Source of the DNA: Thamnaconus septentrionalis
Taxonomy: Eukaryota; Chordata; Actinopteri; Tetraodontiformes; Monacanthidae
NCBI GenBank assembly: GCA_009823395.1
Contig: CM020501.1
Location: 5,657,861-5,721,860, forward strand
DNA: 64,000 nt
Reading direction: 5' to 3'
Under the pieces are notes generated by a model. That model was not told the DNA's origin. It did no database searches and saw nothing but the letters and a program-made list of their open reading frames with translations. Shown piece by piece: positions 10,810 through 21,099 of the stretch (positions are counted from its first letter, which is position 1; every line of letters begins with the position of its first letter). The translations under genes and the position numbers were made by a program.

Positions 10810-11820
10810 CGGCGGTATAAATGGTTACAGCATTTTACGCCGTGATGGGCGCCTCGCGGTTGCGGGAGATGAGCGCATTGTAAAGGTTAAAGAGGAGGGC
10901 AACGCGGGGTTGACTCACAGCGTCACTCAAGGCGGCCGCGGAGGGAGCGACGCGCACAAGCAACACAACCCGCGTCGTACAACAAACCTGGGCTACGCGT
11001 TTGTCTTTGGCTCGTCACACAAAAGCTGAAATCTATTTTAGTCGCCGCCGTCGCTCCTCCCGAGACGTGACCGAGGTTCTGCTTTTCTGAGTCATCCTGG
11101 CTGGACTTGGCACCGGGCCGTTTGGCAGTTCACCATCAAACGAGTGGCTTTCCTGGCCACCGTCCCCGCTTTATGTGTAAAAGGCAGAGAGGTGGAGGGG
11201 TGGAGGGAGGGGTAAGGGGCTGCATTTCCATCTCGCACCTCTTCATCCGATCTAAAGGATAATAGCCTCTGTCAGCCTGTTAAAGGTTGGTCCGGCAGCC
11301 TCTCTGTCACGTCTCGCGCAGGCCCCCGTATTTCCATAACCTTGTCACTTTTAGTGCGGCATAAATCGGTGTAAGGTCGGCCCGGAGTGCGGGCGGCGCC
11401 GATGGTAACGGGGCACGAGGTTAATTAAAAGACGCGGGCGGGGGGGGAGGGAGGCATCGCAGGATGAACCCCCACCCGCATCCTCGCCCGCCCAAAACGC
11501 AACAGACACGCTCGGGCGCCCTTTTGTCAACAGCGGGATAAATAGCGTGGCGGCGGGCCTTTGATGCACACTAACAAGTTGGTATTGAACCCCCGACCCG
11601 GCGGCAGCGCCGGCGTGCACGTTTGCCCCCTTCTATCTGAGCAGTCTTGTCTTGCCACTAGGAGTTACGCTCACATCCCAGTAATGGTTCCTCCAGGCTT
11701 GAAATTAGCACCGTCGGCCCCGAGTCTGCTCCGCGTCTCAGTCCGCGCCGAGGACCGACCGCGTGAGCCGCTCGCCGATAAGCCCCCACGAAACGGAGCG
11801 GGGCCAAGGACATAATGGAA
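10810..11820. promoter_or_regulatory. 1-kb CpG-rich regulatory-type region
   Basis: The longest GC-rich, CpG-dense stretch in the window, with GGCGGCCGCGG and GTCGCCGCCGTCGC among many CpGs. Within it are AT-rich islets such as GAGGTTAATTAAAAG (11418-11432), typical of homeodomain-bound enhancers. It also carries a canonical G-quadruplex (11197-11219). Open frames of 84-89 codons on both strands overlap and look like products of GC-rich DNA. It might be a CpG island with an untranslated first exon, or a large enhancer. I cannot tell which. Confidence 0.4.
11197..11219 (+). other. G-quadruplex motif on the + strand
   Basis: Four G-tracts of 3-4 bases (11197-11200, 11205-11207, 11209-11212, 11216-11219) are separated by loops TGGA, A and TAA, meeting the standard short-loop quadruplex pattern. 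It sits inside the CpG-rich region. Confidence 0.8.
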
Positions 11821-11829
11821 TATAAAAGT

Positions 11830-12300
11830 TGTCAGCTTACATGACCAAGTACTGTCGTGTGAAATGACTTTAGCCCAACATTGTTAACGCTGAACGGGCC
11901 GCCTCTGCCATGCTCGATAAAGGCAAATAAAAGGCCAGATAAAGCCCTAATGGAATGCCGTGCCCGTGTGTGTGTGTGTGTTTGCGCCTCTGTGTGTGTG
12001 TGTGTGTGTGAGAGAGAAAGTTTGCAATCTAATCCTTAGCCTCTGTTATTGCCAGTGTTTGCCAGCGTTGGGTGCTTCAGACGCCCTCTGCTCTGTTCAC
12101 CCTTTGTAACTTATCTGTGTCGCACCCACTCCTCTGTCATTGACCCTTTGACCGATACGGCCAATATCATTGGTGCGTTATTGCACCAAGAGCCTTTATT
12201 TTTTTCCAAGCAGCTGTTTGCTGTCTTCTTGACGGTTTTCCTCACTTTAATTTTTAATCAAAATGACGTAGGGTTGTAGCGGTGAATAGTGTATCTGTTC
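11830..12300. other. non-coding DNA with GT microsatellites
   Basis: Two GT tracts (about 11966-11980 and 11991-12010), the second ending in a short GA run. Nothing gene-like is visible. Confidence 0.55.
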
Positions 12301-12312
12301 GAGGGGCTCCTT

Positions 12313-12480
12313 TTGTGTGGAGTCCTGCCTGTGCCTGTAAGGGTTCCCTCCAGGTAGTCTGGCCCCCATCCACAAACCACAGAGAGCTGCAGATTAGTTT
12401 AATTGGTGCATCAGCCCCACGGTGACCCGTCCAGGGTGGGACGTTGCCAGCTGGTAAAAGCTCCAGCCCGCCTGCAGTCA
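12313..12480 (+). mobile_element. decayed copy of a widespread fish interspersed repeat
   Basis: The order of signatures matches a repeat found many times in ray-finned fish genomes: GTGTGGAGT, CTGTGCCTG, CCCTCCAGGTA, then CACAAACCACA, TTAGTTTAATTGGTG, then GACCCGTCCAGGGTGG and AAAGCTCCAGCC. I recognise the consensus but cannot assign a family name without a repeat library. Internal parts are missing between the two halves. Other fragments of the same family lie near 14.2, 14.5, 16.3, 33.5 and 34.5 kb. Confidence 0.65.
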
Positions 12481-12489
12481 AATGTAATT

Positions 12490-13950
12490 TTGTCCACTTG
12501 AATTGTTTAAGGATGCTGATCCATCACCAGCACATGTTGCCTGGGGGAGCAGTCAATGTGCAAACATAATGGGGTAGTTCACCCAAAATTGATATTTCAC
12601 AGACTTTTGTGTCATTTTCTCACACGTGTCTGCCTGACTAATTAAGTCAGGTAAAAATCCAACAGCGTATCGGGTCTATTCATCTTCTGGTCAATCCTTA
12701 GATTCAAAATAAGAGGAGTGTGCTTCTAAAAATCACATTATTTTTGGTCAATGAAGATGTTGCTCTCCAGCGCACGTCTATGTTTAGACATTACCTCAAC
12801 AAGTGGCTGGAAACTGGAGAGGCCTGCGCAGTGGGGCACAGAAAACACGGCCTACCAAAAAAAACCCGCAGGTCTATTGGATTGGAGTACTGACATTACA
12901 GTTGTCGCCCTTGTGCAAAGTAATTACCCTGAGTACATCATTATCCGGGGAGACATAGGATTATTTGCCTGAGTCACTCAGCAGCAAAAAGTTTTGATAC
13001 AGTCTAATTTAACAGATGGAAAGCTCACTTAACTTTGCCAGCTCCCTACAGGCAAGTGGTGTTAATAAAGAGGGGGTGTGCGTGTGTGTGTCTGTGTGCG
13101 TGTGTGACAGAGAGAGAGAGATGGCGACAAGTCAGAGTGTTTGTGCTGGAGATGGTAATTTTGTCTCATTGGATCAGCAATAAAACAAAAACAAAACAAA
13201 CAGATGTTTCCTGTTGCACACGGTCGTAGCTGAAGTCAAATTCCACACACACCAAAGTCAACCGCCACCTGTTTCCATGGAAAGTATGAGTTAATATACC
13301 CGGAACAAGAGAAGTCTGTGCAAAAATGTCAACACTAGCAAATGGAATGGAAGTGCATTGAATAATTCAGGGTTGTTTTAAACAGAGTCTAAAACAAACA
13401 CTAAAACCTTGGTTAGGAGCTTTTGCCCCCAACTGTTTGAATAAGTCATTCAAATGTCCCCTAAAGCAAAACCAATAGAAAAAAAGATATTGAAGTTCTA
13501 CTTCAATACCTGAAAATGTCCTGAAGAAACAATTAGTAGAATGCAGCCATTGTTGTAGAGGAGCTTTTAAATGCAAATGATTCAAAGTCTTTTTTTTTTT
13601 TTCACCCTCCAAACTCTATTCCAGCCGTGTACATCATCTTATCTCAGGCAGCTCCATCAGCACAGGCAGCGAAAGGAGGTCGGTCTCTGCTTAGAATGGC
13701 ATTAAATGAGCTGATCTCAAAGCTGGTCCAGAGTGGGAGATGGCTCTGTGAGTTCTCTTTTATGCCTTCACTTGGAAATCCACACACAGCAGGAACTTTG
13801 ACCCTCCCCTCGTTGATTTCTTCGCTTCCTTGGCCATTACTTGCATGTGAAAGGGCAGGAAGGTTTCAACTTCCACAGGGGAGCCAGAATGAAGTGAATA
13901 CAAAATGGGAATTGCTTTTTTTGACATAATGGTCCTCACTGAATTGTCTC
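12490..13950. other. non-coding DNA, no gene seen
   Basis: It contains a compound GT/GA repeat at about 13076-13131 and a hairpin at 13488-13508 (arms TATTGAAGT and ACTTCAATA, 3-nt loop). Frames up to 100 codons show no domain. Confidence 0.5.
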
Positions 13951-13958
13951 ACAAATTG

Positions 13959-13984
13959 TTTTTTTTTTTTTTTTTTTTTTTTTT
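13959..13984. repeat. T26 homopolymer
   Basis: A run of 26 T ends directly at a GCAG, so it could also act as the polypyrimidine tract of a 3' splice site for the following segment. It is otherwise a plain homopolymer, perhaps a relic of an inserted poly(A) tail on the minus strand. Confidence 0.9.
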
Positions 13985-13988
13985 GCAG

Positions 13989-14079
13989 GAAAACCCAGGA
14001 CTCTATATGTGTATGTTTTTGGCAAGCTGTCAACCTGAAGGCCCTCGGTGAGCCCATGCGCCTCAGCATCGGTACTGTG
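13989..14079 (+). other. possible orphan exon (splice-flanked open segment)
   Basis: The T26 tract plus GCAG makes a strong acceptor ending at 13988, and a strong donor GTGAGT starts at 14080. The 91-nt segment between them is open in one frame (from 13990, 30 codons); a second donor-like GTGAGC occurs inside at 14048. The translation matches no family I recognise. It may be a lncRNA or untranslated exon, a cryptic exon, or chance. No neighbouring exons were found. Confidence 0.18.
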
Positions 14080-14181
14080 GTGAGTAGATGCGCCATGTGG
14101 TCCTGTCACAGCGGAACTGAACATATTACGTGATTTAATTCATGAATCAGAATCAGTCATAATCATGACTATGCAATATAA

Positions 14182-14330
14182 CATCCATCCATCCATTTTC
14201 TGTCATGGGAGCCTTGGACAGGGAGCTTTTCCCATGATGTCTTGGAGCAAATGTTGGGGAACACATTGGACAAGTCACCAAATAACAGCAAACACACTTC
14301 ACATTCTCACCTGCAGACTTTGTCTGTTCT
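14182..14330 (-). mobile_element. fragment of the fish CATCCATCCATT-type repeat
   Basis: It begins with three CATC units followed by CATTTTCTGTC. It continues with ACACATTGGACAAGTCACCA and CACATTCTCACCTGCAGAC, which match the CTGGACAAGTCGCCA and CACACCTACGGAC parts of the fish repeat in reverse orientation. It is decayed and truncated. Confidence 0.55.
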
Positions 14331-14385
14331 ATTATTGTAGCAATTAGATGATCAGTGGTCTATATCAACAGCAACATATTATTGC

Positions 14386-14403
14386 TACCCTAACCCTAAC
14401 CCT
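14386..14403. repeat. short interstitial telomere-like repeat
   Basis: It reads TACCCTAACCCTAACCCT, about two and a half vertebrate telomeric hexamers (CCCTAA). This is too short to prove a telomeric origin and could be chance or repair-associated insertion. Confidence 0.5.
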
Positions 14404-14494
14404 TTTACAATTCTGCCAAATAGTGAGGCTTTGTAGTAGTTTTCTTGATAACTAAAATCTGAATAGATTTTTTTGGTTTTGGTTATGGTTATGG

Positions 14495-14610
14495 TTATAA
14501 AGTCACTGGTTCAATCCCCACCTGAGCAATATCTGTGTCTGCCTGGGCTCTCTCCAGGATACATGGGTGTGAATGGGAGTGCGACCCAGTGAAAAACTGG
14601 CACCTCAACC
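14495..14610 (+). mobile_element. fish repeat fragment with tRNA-like B box
   Basis: GGTTCAATCCC at 14509-14519 resembles a tRNA B box. The following CTGTGTCTGCCTGGGCTC and TCTCCAGGATAC match the GTGTGGAGT...CTCCGGGTAC part of the fish repeat, and GGTGTGAATGGGAGTG matches its GGTGTGAATGTGAGTG part. An upstream A box is not clear. The AT-rich sequence after 14610 may be its degenerate continuation. Confidence 0.45.
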
Positions 14611-15015
14611 CTGCTTTTAAAATACGGTAATATGCTATTGCTACTCCAGGACGTATAGCAACAAACTTAAAGTGGTTTGACTGGTATATGATTTTCCACT
14701 TGAGCTGCAGCGGCATCAGAGCCACAATGAAAGGCATTCATGTGGCTTTTACTGTTGTAGGGCCCTTAAGTGGATGGTAAAGACATGTATATAGCATTTT
14801 ATTCTTTATTCAATGCTAGTGTTGCAATCGGACATTTAATATCATGCATCATTGCATATTGTGCTATTATATTTGTAACATTACATTTATATGTTGGAGT
14901 TATTACATTGAGTTGAATGTATAAATGTATTGAATGTTGCTATATGTAGTGCTTTGGTGTATATTTGATGATCATGACCAGTACCTTGGGGGTGTTCAAA
15001 ACCTTGCGACCGAAG
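14610..15015. other. AT-rich non-coding DNA
   Basis: Very AT-rich sequence of low complexity (many TATATG, TTGTAT and ATTGCA words). No gene or clear repeat boundary is visible. Confidence 0.45.
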
Positions 15016-15017
15016 AC

Positions 15018-15530
15018 TGTGTAACTTATTAAGTCTCATAAACAGTGACCTGGGGTGACCAGAGGGTGGTCAGCTGAAGGAACTGCCTTTGCGACCCTCA
15101 TAAAGTTTGCGACCCATCCAGTCACAGGGATGGGAACTTGTGACCTGGGCTCGTCTTGTCGCAAAATGGTTTCAACAGGTCACACCGGAAGGAAGGATGG
15201 ACCATTTGGTTCACGGCCAAATATGGACCTTCTTCCTGATTCACAATGACATTAACACCCAGCAACTGAAGGGGGAAGAATGGACAGCCAATCAGAGGAT
15301 GACACTTGAGAAGACATTCAAATTAGGAGTCAGATTGTTTGTCTTTGCATTTAAGGACTTTCTTGGAAGAAAGTTGTCAGTCTGACTCCGGCGACGGCCA
15401 GGACTCGACTCCAGAGATCTCTCCATCAGATCTCTGTCACAAATGTCTTGTTCTTCTTTGCACTAAAACTGATTAAGATTTTCCTTGTCTTCTTTTCTTC
15501 ATAAACAAACACGCGGTTTGGTAGCAGGAT
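15018..15530 (+). mobile_element. probable solo LTR with primer-binding-site remnant
   Basis: At 15519-15530 the sequence reads TGGTAGCAGGAT. The complement of the 3' end of vertebrate initiator Met-tRNA begins TGGTAGCAGAGGAT, so this is a primer-binding site of the kind used by many LTR retrotransposons, with two bases missing. About 500 bp upstream, starting near TGTGTAAC (15018), have the mixed composition of an LTR. No gag-pol frame follows, so the element would be a remnant. The left edge is uncertain, and chance is possible because only 12 bases carry the signal. Confidence 0.4.
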
Positions 15531-15725
15531 ATTAGATAAAGGAACCAAACCAACACAAGTTATGAAAGTGTTGAGAACAAAGGCAGTGATAGCAATGTGA
15601 TTTATAATGCATTATTAATTAACGTGACAGTGCTGCTAAGATAAAATCATAAATCCAACAGGAAGATAGAAATAGTCATAATCTTCCTTTTTTTATAGGA
15701 AGGTAAAGCCTCTTTCAAAACCATC

Positions 15726-16111
15726 TGCCAGGGTCCAGAGCCTGATCCACAGCTTGATTGGATGAAGGTCTTCACTTGATGTTTGCCAGGTCTATTGAAT
15801 CCTTGAGAAGACAGAAAGTCATGTCATGGTCATGTGTCATGTGGTCACTTTGGGATCCAGGCCGTGTTCTTCTGAATTTGTTGGAGGTCTTGCAGGCATT
15901 GGAGTTCAGAAGTAAAGAAATGTTAAGAATTGAACTGCAGTTGTTCATCCTGATGGAGGATAAAGTCGTGGGCTTGTCAGACTGGGTAAGGCTGGAACAA
16001 AGACATATTTGATTTGTCACAAATCACAAACCAAAGCTGGAATTGAAACTTTTGTTTTCTTAGTGTTTTTGTTTTCAGATAAGTTGCCTGATTGATGTCT
16101 GGACCCTGGCA
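15726..16111. repeat. 386-bp segment bounded by 14-bp perfect inverted repeats
   Basis: TGCCAGGGTCCAGA (15726-15739) and its exact reverse complement TCTGGACCCTGGCA (16098-16111) flank about 358 bp. This may be a MITE-like element or an inverted duplication. The interior frames (84 codons plus, 82 codons minus) are mutual shadows with no domain. No clear target duplication is visible next to the arms. Confidence 0.55.
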
Positions 16112-16329
16112 AGCAGTTGTGCAAACTGATGTCTTCTGCTCATTATGTTGACATCTTCACTAGCTCCAAGTCAGCTGATAAACAGAAAAAACAAAACAAT
16201 GACATCTTCGTCTCTTCAAACATTTCCAGGCAAGCAGACTGAATATGATAAACAATGGCTCTATTTTGTCCTTTGTTTTGTTTTTTAACATGACTGTGAC
16301 TATTTTAAATTTGCGAATGATCCGTCCGC

Positions 16330-16415
16330 CCATCCATCCATCCATCCATTCCTGAGCTCAGGGTCACGGAGGTCTGCCGGAGCCTATCTCAGCTGTTATA
16401 GTGTGAAGGCAATTT
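16330..16415 (-). mobile_element. fragment of the fish CATCCATCCATT-type repeat
   Basis: CATCCATCCATCCATCCATT is followed by CAGGGTCACGGAGGTCTGCCGGAGCCTATCTCAGCTGTTATAG-type sequence, given here only by its key words GGGTCACGG, GGAGCCTATCTCAGCTG and GTGAAGGC. This is the well-known 3' part of the fish repeat in reverse orientation, and the clearest copy in the window. Confidence 0.75.
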
Positions 16416-16419
16416 GGGA

Positions 16420-16945
16420 ATGACAAATAAGCAAATTTGCAAAGCAACATGTACCTGGGATGAGCTGGACAGTTCGGATCTCTCATTGCAAAGCAAACAA
16501 ACGCAAAGACCTTCGACTGAAATGCGATGAGGCCGTGGCAGCGGCTCGTCTTCCAACTGATGAAAACACAGTGGAGATTATTGCCCTCCTATTTGTCTCC
16601 TTAATACCTGCTGATCTCCACGGTTCCGCCACAAAAAAATGGGCAGCAACACGTTCTTAGCAGATAAAGCAGCTTTTCAATTTTTTTTTTTTTTTTTTTT
16701 GCTCCTCCTCCCAATATAAAACCCTGTTAAATTCGGTGCTGACAGACAGAAGAGATGAGATTTGCCAGGCATGATTCATTGTCAGACCAAATTGTCTTAG
16801 TCTGGCAGGTGGGCTAATATGCTCAGGTACAAGGAGGACCAAAGACAAATGCAAGCCTGAGGCTGCAGAGTCCATTTGCAGAGCTAATACGCAGATGAAG
16901 GATGTATTTTGCAAATGGAATTGTGCAAAAATCTTACCATGGAGC
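16420..16945. other. non-coding DNA with T20 tract
   Basis: It contains a T20 run at 16681-16700. No open frame longer than 85 codons and no recognisable repeat. Confidence 0.5.
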
Positions 16946-17030
16946 TGGGAAGGAGGGGGTGGTGGTGGTGGGGGGGGTCTTCATGGCATTTCTACCATAT
17001 CCTGTCCTTTTTATTGCCCCCCCCCCGCCC
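16946..17030. repeat. G-rich tract followed by C-rich tract
   Basis: A G/GGT-rich run (16946-16977, ending in G8) and a C10-G-C3 run (17017-17030) lie 40 bp apart. They can pair as an imperfect inverted repeat, and each can form a G-quadruplex on one strand. Confidence 0.75.
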
Positions 17031-17079
17031 AACCTCCCTCCTCCTTTGCTCTCACTGAAGTGCCTAATTTGTACATCGG

Positions 17080-17600
17080 TGCACGCTCAACTCTGCGTCT
17101 CTACCAGGGCGCATCAGATATCTCACGGGCAGCGGTGGCGCGCCTGACGGCCATGCTGCGCGTCTCCCTTAGTCACGCACGACCACCGCTTTAATTGAGC
17201 ACCTCTCAAAGAACAATAAAGCGGCAGCGTGCCCAAAGAGAGACCAATTTCAGCAGACGACGGTTTTGGACTAAAAAAAAAAGTTTCACATTGCGACTTT
17301 CCACTCAAATTTAATTAGCGTCTAGTCTCCCTCATTAGCGGCTCTGCATTTGGCTTCTTCTCTCTTTCAGCCTGTCACACACATCCGGGCTCTCTCGCTC
17401 CCGCTTCATCTTTCTTCACGTCAGTCTCTTTTCAAGGACTCAGACGCCTCCTAAAATAGTTGTGCATGTGCTCCGTGATTACTCAGCCTGTGACATCAGC
17501 ATGACCGTCACTAATTATGAAAAATTAGCGTCGCCATCCGTGCCGAGGTCGGAGGACGATTCAAAGGGTCGTCTTTATTTCCTATGGCGCTTTCTTTACA
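17080..17600. promoter_or_regulatory. candidate conserved non-coding element
   Basis: CpG-rich sequence (GCGGTGGCGCGCC, GCTGCGCGTC) is mixed with CTTTAATTGAGC, a SOX-type GAACAATAAAG and AATTTAATTAGCG homeodomain-type cores. There is no coherent coding frame. Composition is similar to the other putative enhancer islands of this window. Confidence 0.3.
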
Positions 17601-17636
17601 GACCAGCGCCTTCGCCGTGCGTCTTGAATGGCAATT

Positions 17637-17660
17637 TGTGTGTGTGTGTGTGTGTGTGCG
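17637..17660. repeat. (GT)n microsatellite
   Basis: About eleven GT units ending in GCGTG. It lies at the 3' edge of the CpG-rich island. Confidence 0.9.
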
Positions 17661-17699
17661 TGTTGGTGAGGTGGCAAAGTATGACACCATCTTGATCAA

Positions 17700-20600
17700 G
17701 TGGTGTGCTGGCCAGAGATTTTTATTTCTAGCCGGACCCAGAAGAATTGTAGTCCGGTAGGCTTATAAATTGAAGAACTAGCGATAGTGCAGGCTTTTGT
17801 CCGCAGCATACAAATGCAGCGCTGAGCTCGTATCCTGTCTGCAGTTGGGTTTTTATGAAGTTGCGCACAAGGCACCATTGGATCCCCCCAGCCCCTCAGC
17901 CCTCCTGTTTTATCCTCCAAAGTCAGAAGACTTTGGAAAAATACAATGTGGTTTCGAAAACTTTTCACATTCTGCACTCCTTCTGTCGGTAAAAACTTTC
18001 GAAACCTGTGTCACGCTGTACAAATGAAGAGGATTCAGCAGGGGAAATAAGTTTCACACCATATTGCACTCTTTGCTGTTAGTCTATTGCTCCTATGTGG
18101 CTTCGATAAAGATAAGATTCCATCACGTTTCACTGAGGTCTTGTTTTCGTTTTGTTTTTTTCTGAGGTTAAGAAAAATTCAAAGCAATGATCTTTAGCAT
18201 ACATTTGAGTAAAACTTTTATGGCCGAGAGGCCACAATGCTGCCCACAACCCATAAGACATGTACAGTTAATGAGCCATAAAGGTGGAGGCAACATGTTA
18301 TTTTTATTACCATCAACCATGGGCACTGAACTTTATTTTGTGTCATTGGGCATAATGTGTTCCTCTGCCGTTTTATGACCCTTGCTGAAGGGTGGATAGC
18401 AAAACGGCCAAAAAGACATATAGTGCACCTGTACTATTACATTAATGCTGTCTCACAAGTAAATGTATCTCTAAACTGTCAACATGTGTCTCCAACCTCC
18501 AACTTTTTTGCTTGTTCCGCACACATGGAAACCAGCCCTTTGTGATGTCACAAATCACACCTCTCCTAGATTCGAGATACCTCAGAGCTGAGCATGCCGA
18601 AGGTAAAGCAGTGCATCAGTTTTTAGTTTTTATTGCCGTCTTAGTGATTTCTCTTTTTTTTATGCGTATTTGTCCTTGAGCATCTACCACAGCACCATCC
18701 TGAGGTAATCCTGAGAGCACCACAAGCCTTTGAGATGCCACAGAGGGCTTGTAAACCTCTTTCAGGTCACTGACAACACCCCTAAGCCAGATGTTGGTTG
18801 CTCTCTCTGACACGGACATGTGGCAACCTTGTTTTTGCCCCCATCCAAATATGCTGAAGGTACAATGGCTCAGTTTTAGCAAGTGGATTCTGTTCTATTT
18901 CTGCTTCACTCTCTTATGTAGAGACTGCATGGAAAAACAATAATGACATATTAATATCTAAATTTATTTTTAATGAATATTGAAATATACATGTGTCTGA
19001 CCGTGTAGGGCCAAAGACACCTGGCTTGGTGGTAATGATAAGTGATGCCAGCAGGTAATTCACACATGAGACTGAGAAGTGTTCCAAAAGGACCATCCTG
19101 GTGTCAGCCTAAACAGATGGTAGAGGGATTGTGTTACATTAATGAAAGGTCCCCGCGTCACTGGAGGTATCTGTCTTCTTGACAGTTCACGTCCCTGCTG
19201 AGGACTTATCAAAGTTGCCCCATCATTTTTATAGAACTTTCATGTCACCTCCATTGCCAAAAGCACTCATTTTTTAACATCCTCAAGGCCAGGCCAACAA
19301 GCGCAGGGGTGCGATTATGACACTCTAACCCATCAGGGAAGATGGTGGCAGGTCCCTCAGTGGCTATGGCATTACTGCAAACTCGTATATCGTGCACAAT
19401 CCACCGTTTCAAAACAAAAGCCCAGTGGGATGAGGAAAAAAAAACATTAAGGCTGGTTTATCCTTTGCTCATTTCCATACGCAAATACATCTCTTCATCC
19501 CAAATGGCATCTCTGTCACCATACTTCATACCTCTGTGTGTCTTTTGTGTTTGCATGGATGTAAAGTAACAGATCACTCTAGAGGGCAGTGCCAACTGCC
19601 AAGTGGCAGGGATAAACAAACAAGGCAGTTGTAGCGCAGGTGGTTTTACTGGACATTATTTGCAAAAGCGCAAGAGAGCAAACGATAGATACAACAATAG
19701 AATGTAAGGCCACTTAATGTGAATCGCAAGCTGCCCTTCAAATTTCCTCCCTGCTGTTTTGGCAGCGTTGCCAGTTGCAGAGTCCTGATGCAGCTACACC
19801 ATTCAGGTGGATTTAACAATGGATATAAATACATTAAGATCACTGGGTTTTCCTTTGATTGGGCCAAAACCAAGGAAAACTTTGAGTGCCATTTCACCGT
19901 GATAAATCCACAGCATGTGTCCAGCAGACTGAGACACATACTGCCGGCAATGATCCCACCATAACTTTAAATGTAACAAGTAATGATGATCTAAAATGAC
20001 TTGGACGAGCCATTGATATGTTTGCCATATGTTTCTTTTTTTGTTGTTGTTGCCAATTGGCTGTCTCGCCAGGCTTCTGCTGGCAGTTGATGATAACAAA
20101 TTATAGTTTCCTGGATCTGCTAATCACCTGAGTGTGATTTGCTTTCTCATGCTGTAAAGTTTGAAGCAGGAAAAAAGCGTTTAACCCGCAGAGACCTGCC
20201 AGCTGTAGAGTGTTGGTTTCAACAGCCTCAGCGTATGCTGAGAATTATGCCGCAGACAATATATCAGCCAAGTGCTGGCAGCTGATTAGCAGAATTCTGG
20301 GACTGCCAGGGAAACAAATGGATGCAAGTTTCAGTCTTGTGCACATATTGGGTTGTAACCATACAACATGAAAAGCTGACCATTCTTTGCAGTTGACCCT
20401 CTGACCATAAATGCATTCTATTGCATCATCCAAGCAAATAACAAACAGTTTACGGGCACCTGAACTGGTAAGTAAACTGACTAGACTGGATACAAATATA
20501 CAATTGCAACCCAAGCACATTTCTTTTTTTCTGCCCCCCTTAACCTTTTGCTTTTTATAAAATCATCAACTGCCAAAAAAGACAGTTTTGGAAAAGTACC

Positions 20601-20970
20601 CCACTTACTTTAAATCTCTAGAACAGCGTGCTTCGACACCCTCCAATCCTGGCCTTGCATTCACTACCATAAATTTATTTCAGAAGTAGCTTAACCTCGC
20701 TGCTCTTGTTTTTCCCTCTTAGTTGTGACTCTGCTCACACTTCTGAAAGGAGGTTAATAACTTATCCACACTTCACTGGGTGTAGTTGCATTAGGTGTAG
20801 CCTGATGATGACAGATCATCCGGCCACATCAAATTCTACACCATCACACTACACAAACCTGACCTGCATGGGGAACATGGACTGTCAAGGTACTGCACCC
20901 TGGCTTTTGCTGCAGGGGTGCAGAAGAAAACCTGACTAACCCTCTACTGGATGTATGCCATGCTGGAGTC
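17700..20970. other. non-coding DNA, no gene seen
   Basis: Mixed composition. A 9-bp-arm hairpin (TCCAAAGTC / GACTTTGGA, 4-nt loop) lies at 17916-17937. Frames of up to 98 codons on both strands overlap one another and show no domain. No recognisable repeat family. Confidence 0.5.
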
Positions 20971-20984
20971 TGCAGTAGTAACAG

Positions 20985-21095
20985 GTCCTGTCATCCACCT
21001 GCACCTTTGACTCCGCCCCACAGCTTGGGGCCTCCCGTGGAGTCCTGCAAGGACCAGACTCGAGCTTCTACACAATCTTGACATACTGTGGTGCC
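20985..21095 (+). mobile_element. very weak reverse-transcriptase-like fragment
   Basis: Read in one frame, CGTGGAGTCCTGCAAGGACC gives RGVLQGP, and TTCTACACAATCTTG soon after gives FYTIL. This is reminiscent of the GVPQGSxLGP...LLFxIxxN motif of LINE reverse transcriptases. The middle codons of that motif are absent and no flanking RT sequence is recognisable. It could be chance. Confidence 0.2.
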
Positions 21096-21099
21096 AAGA

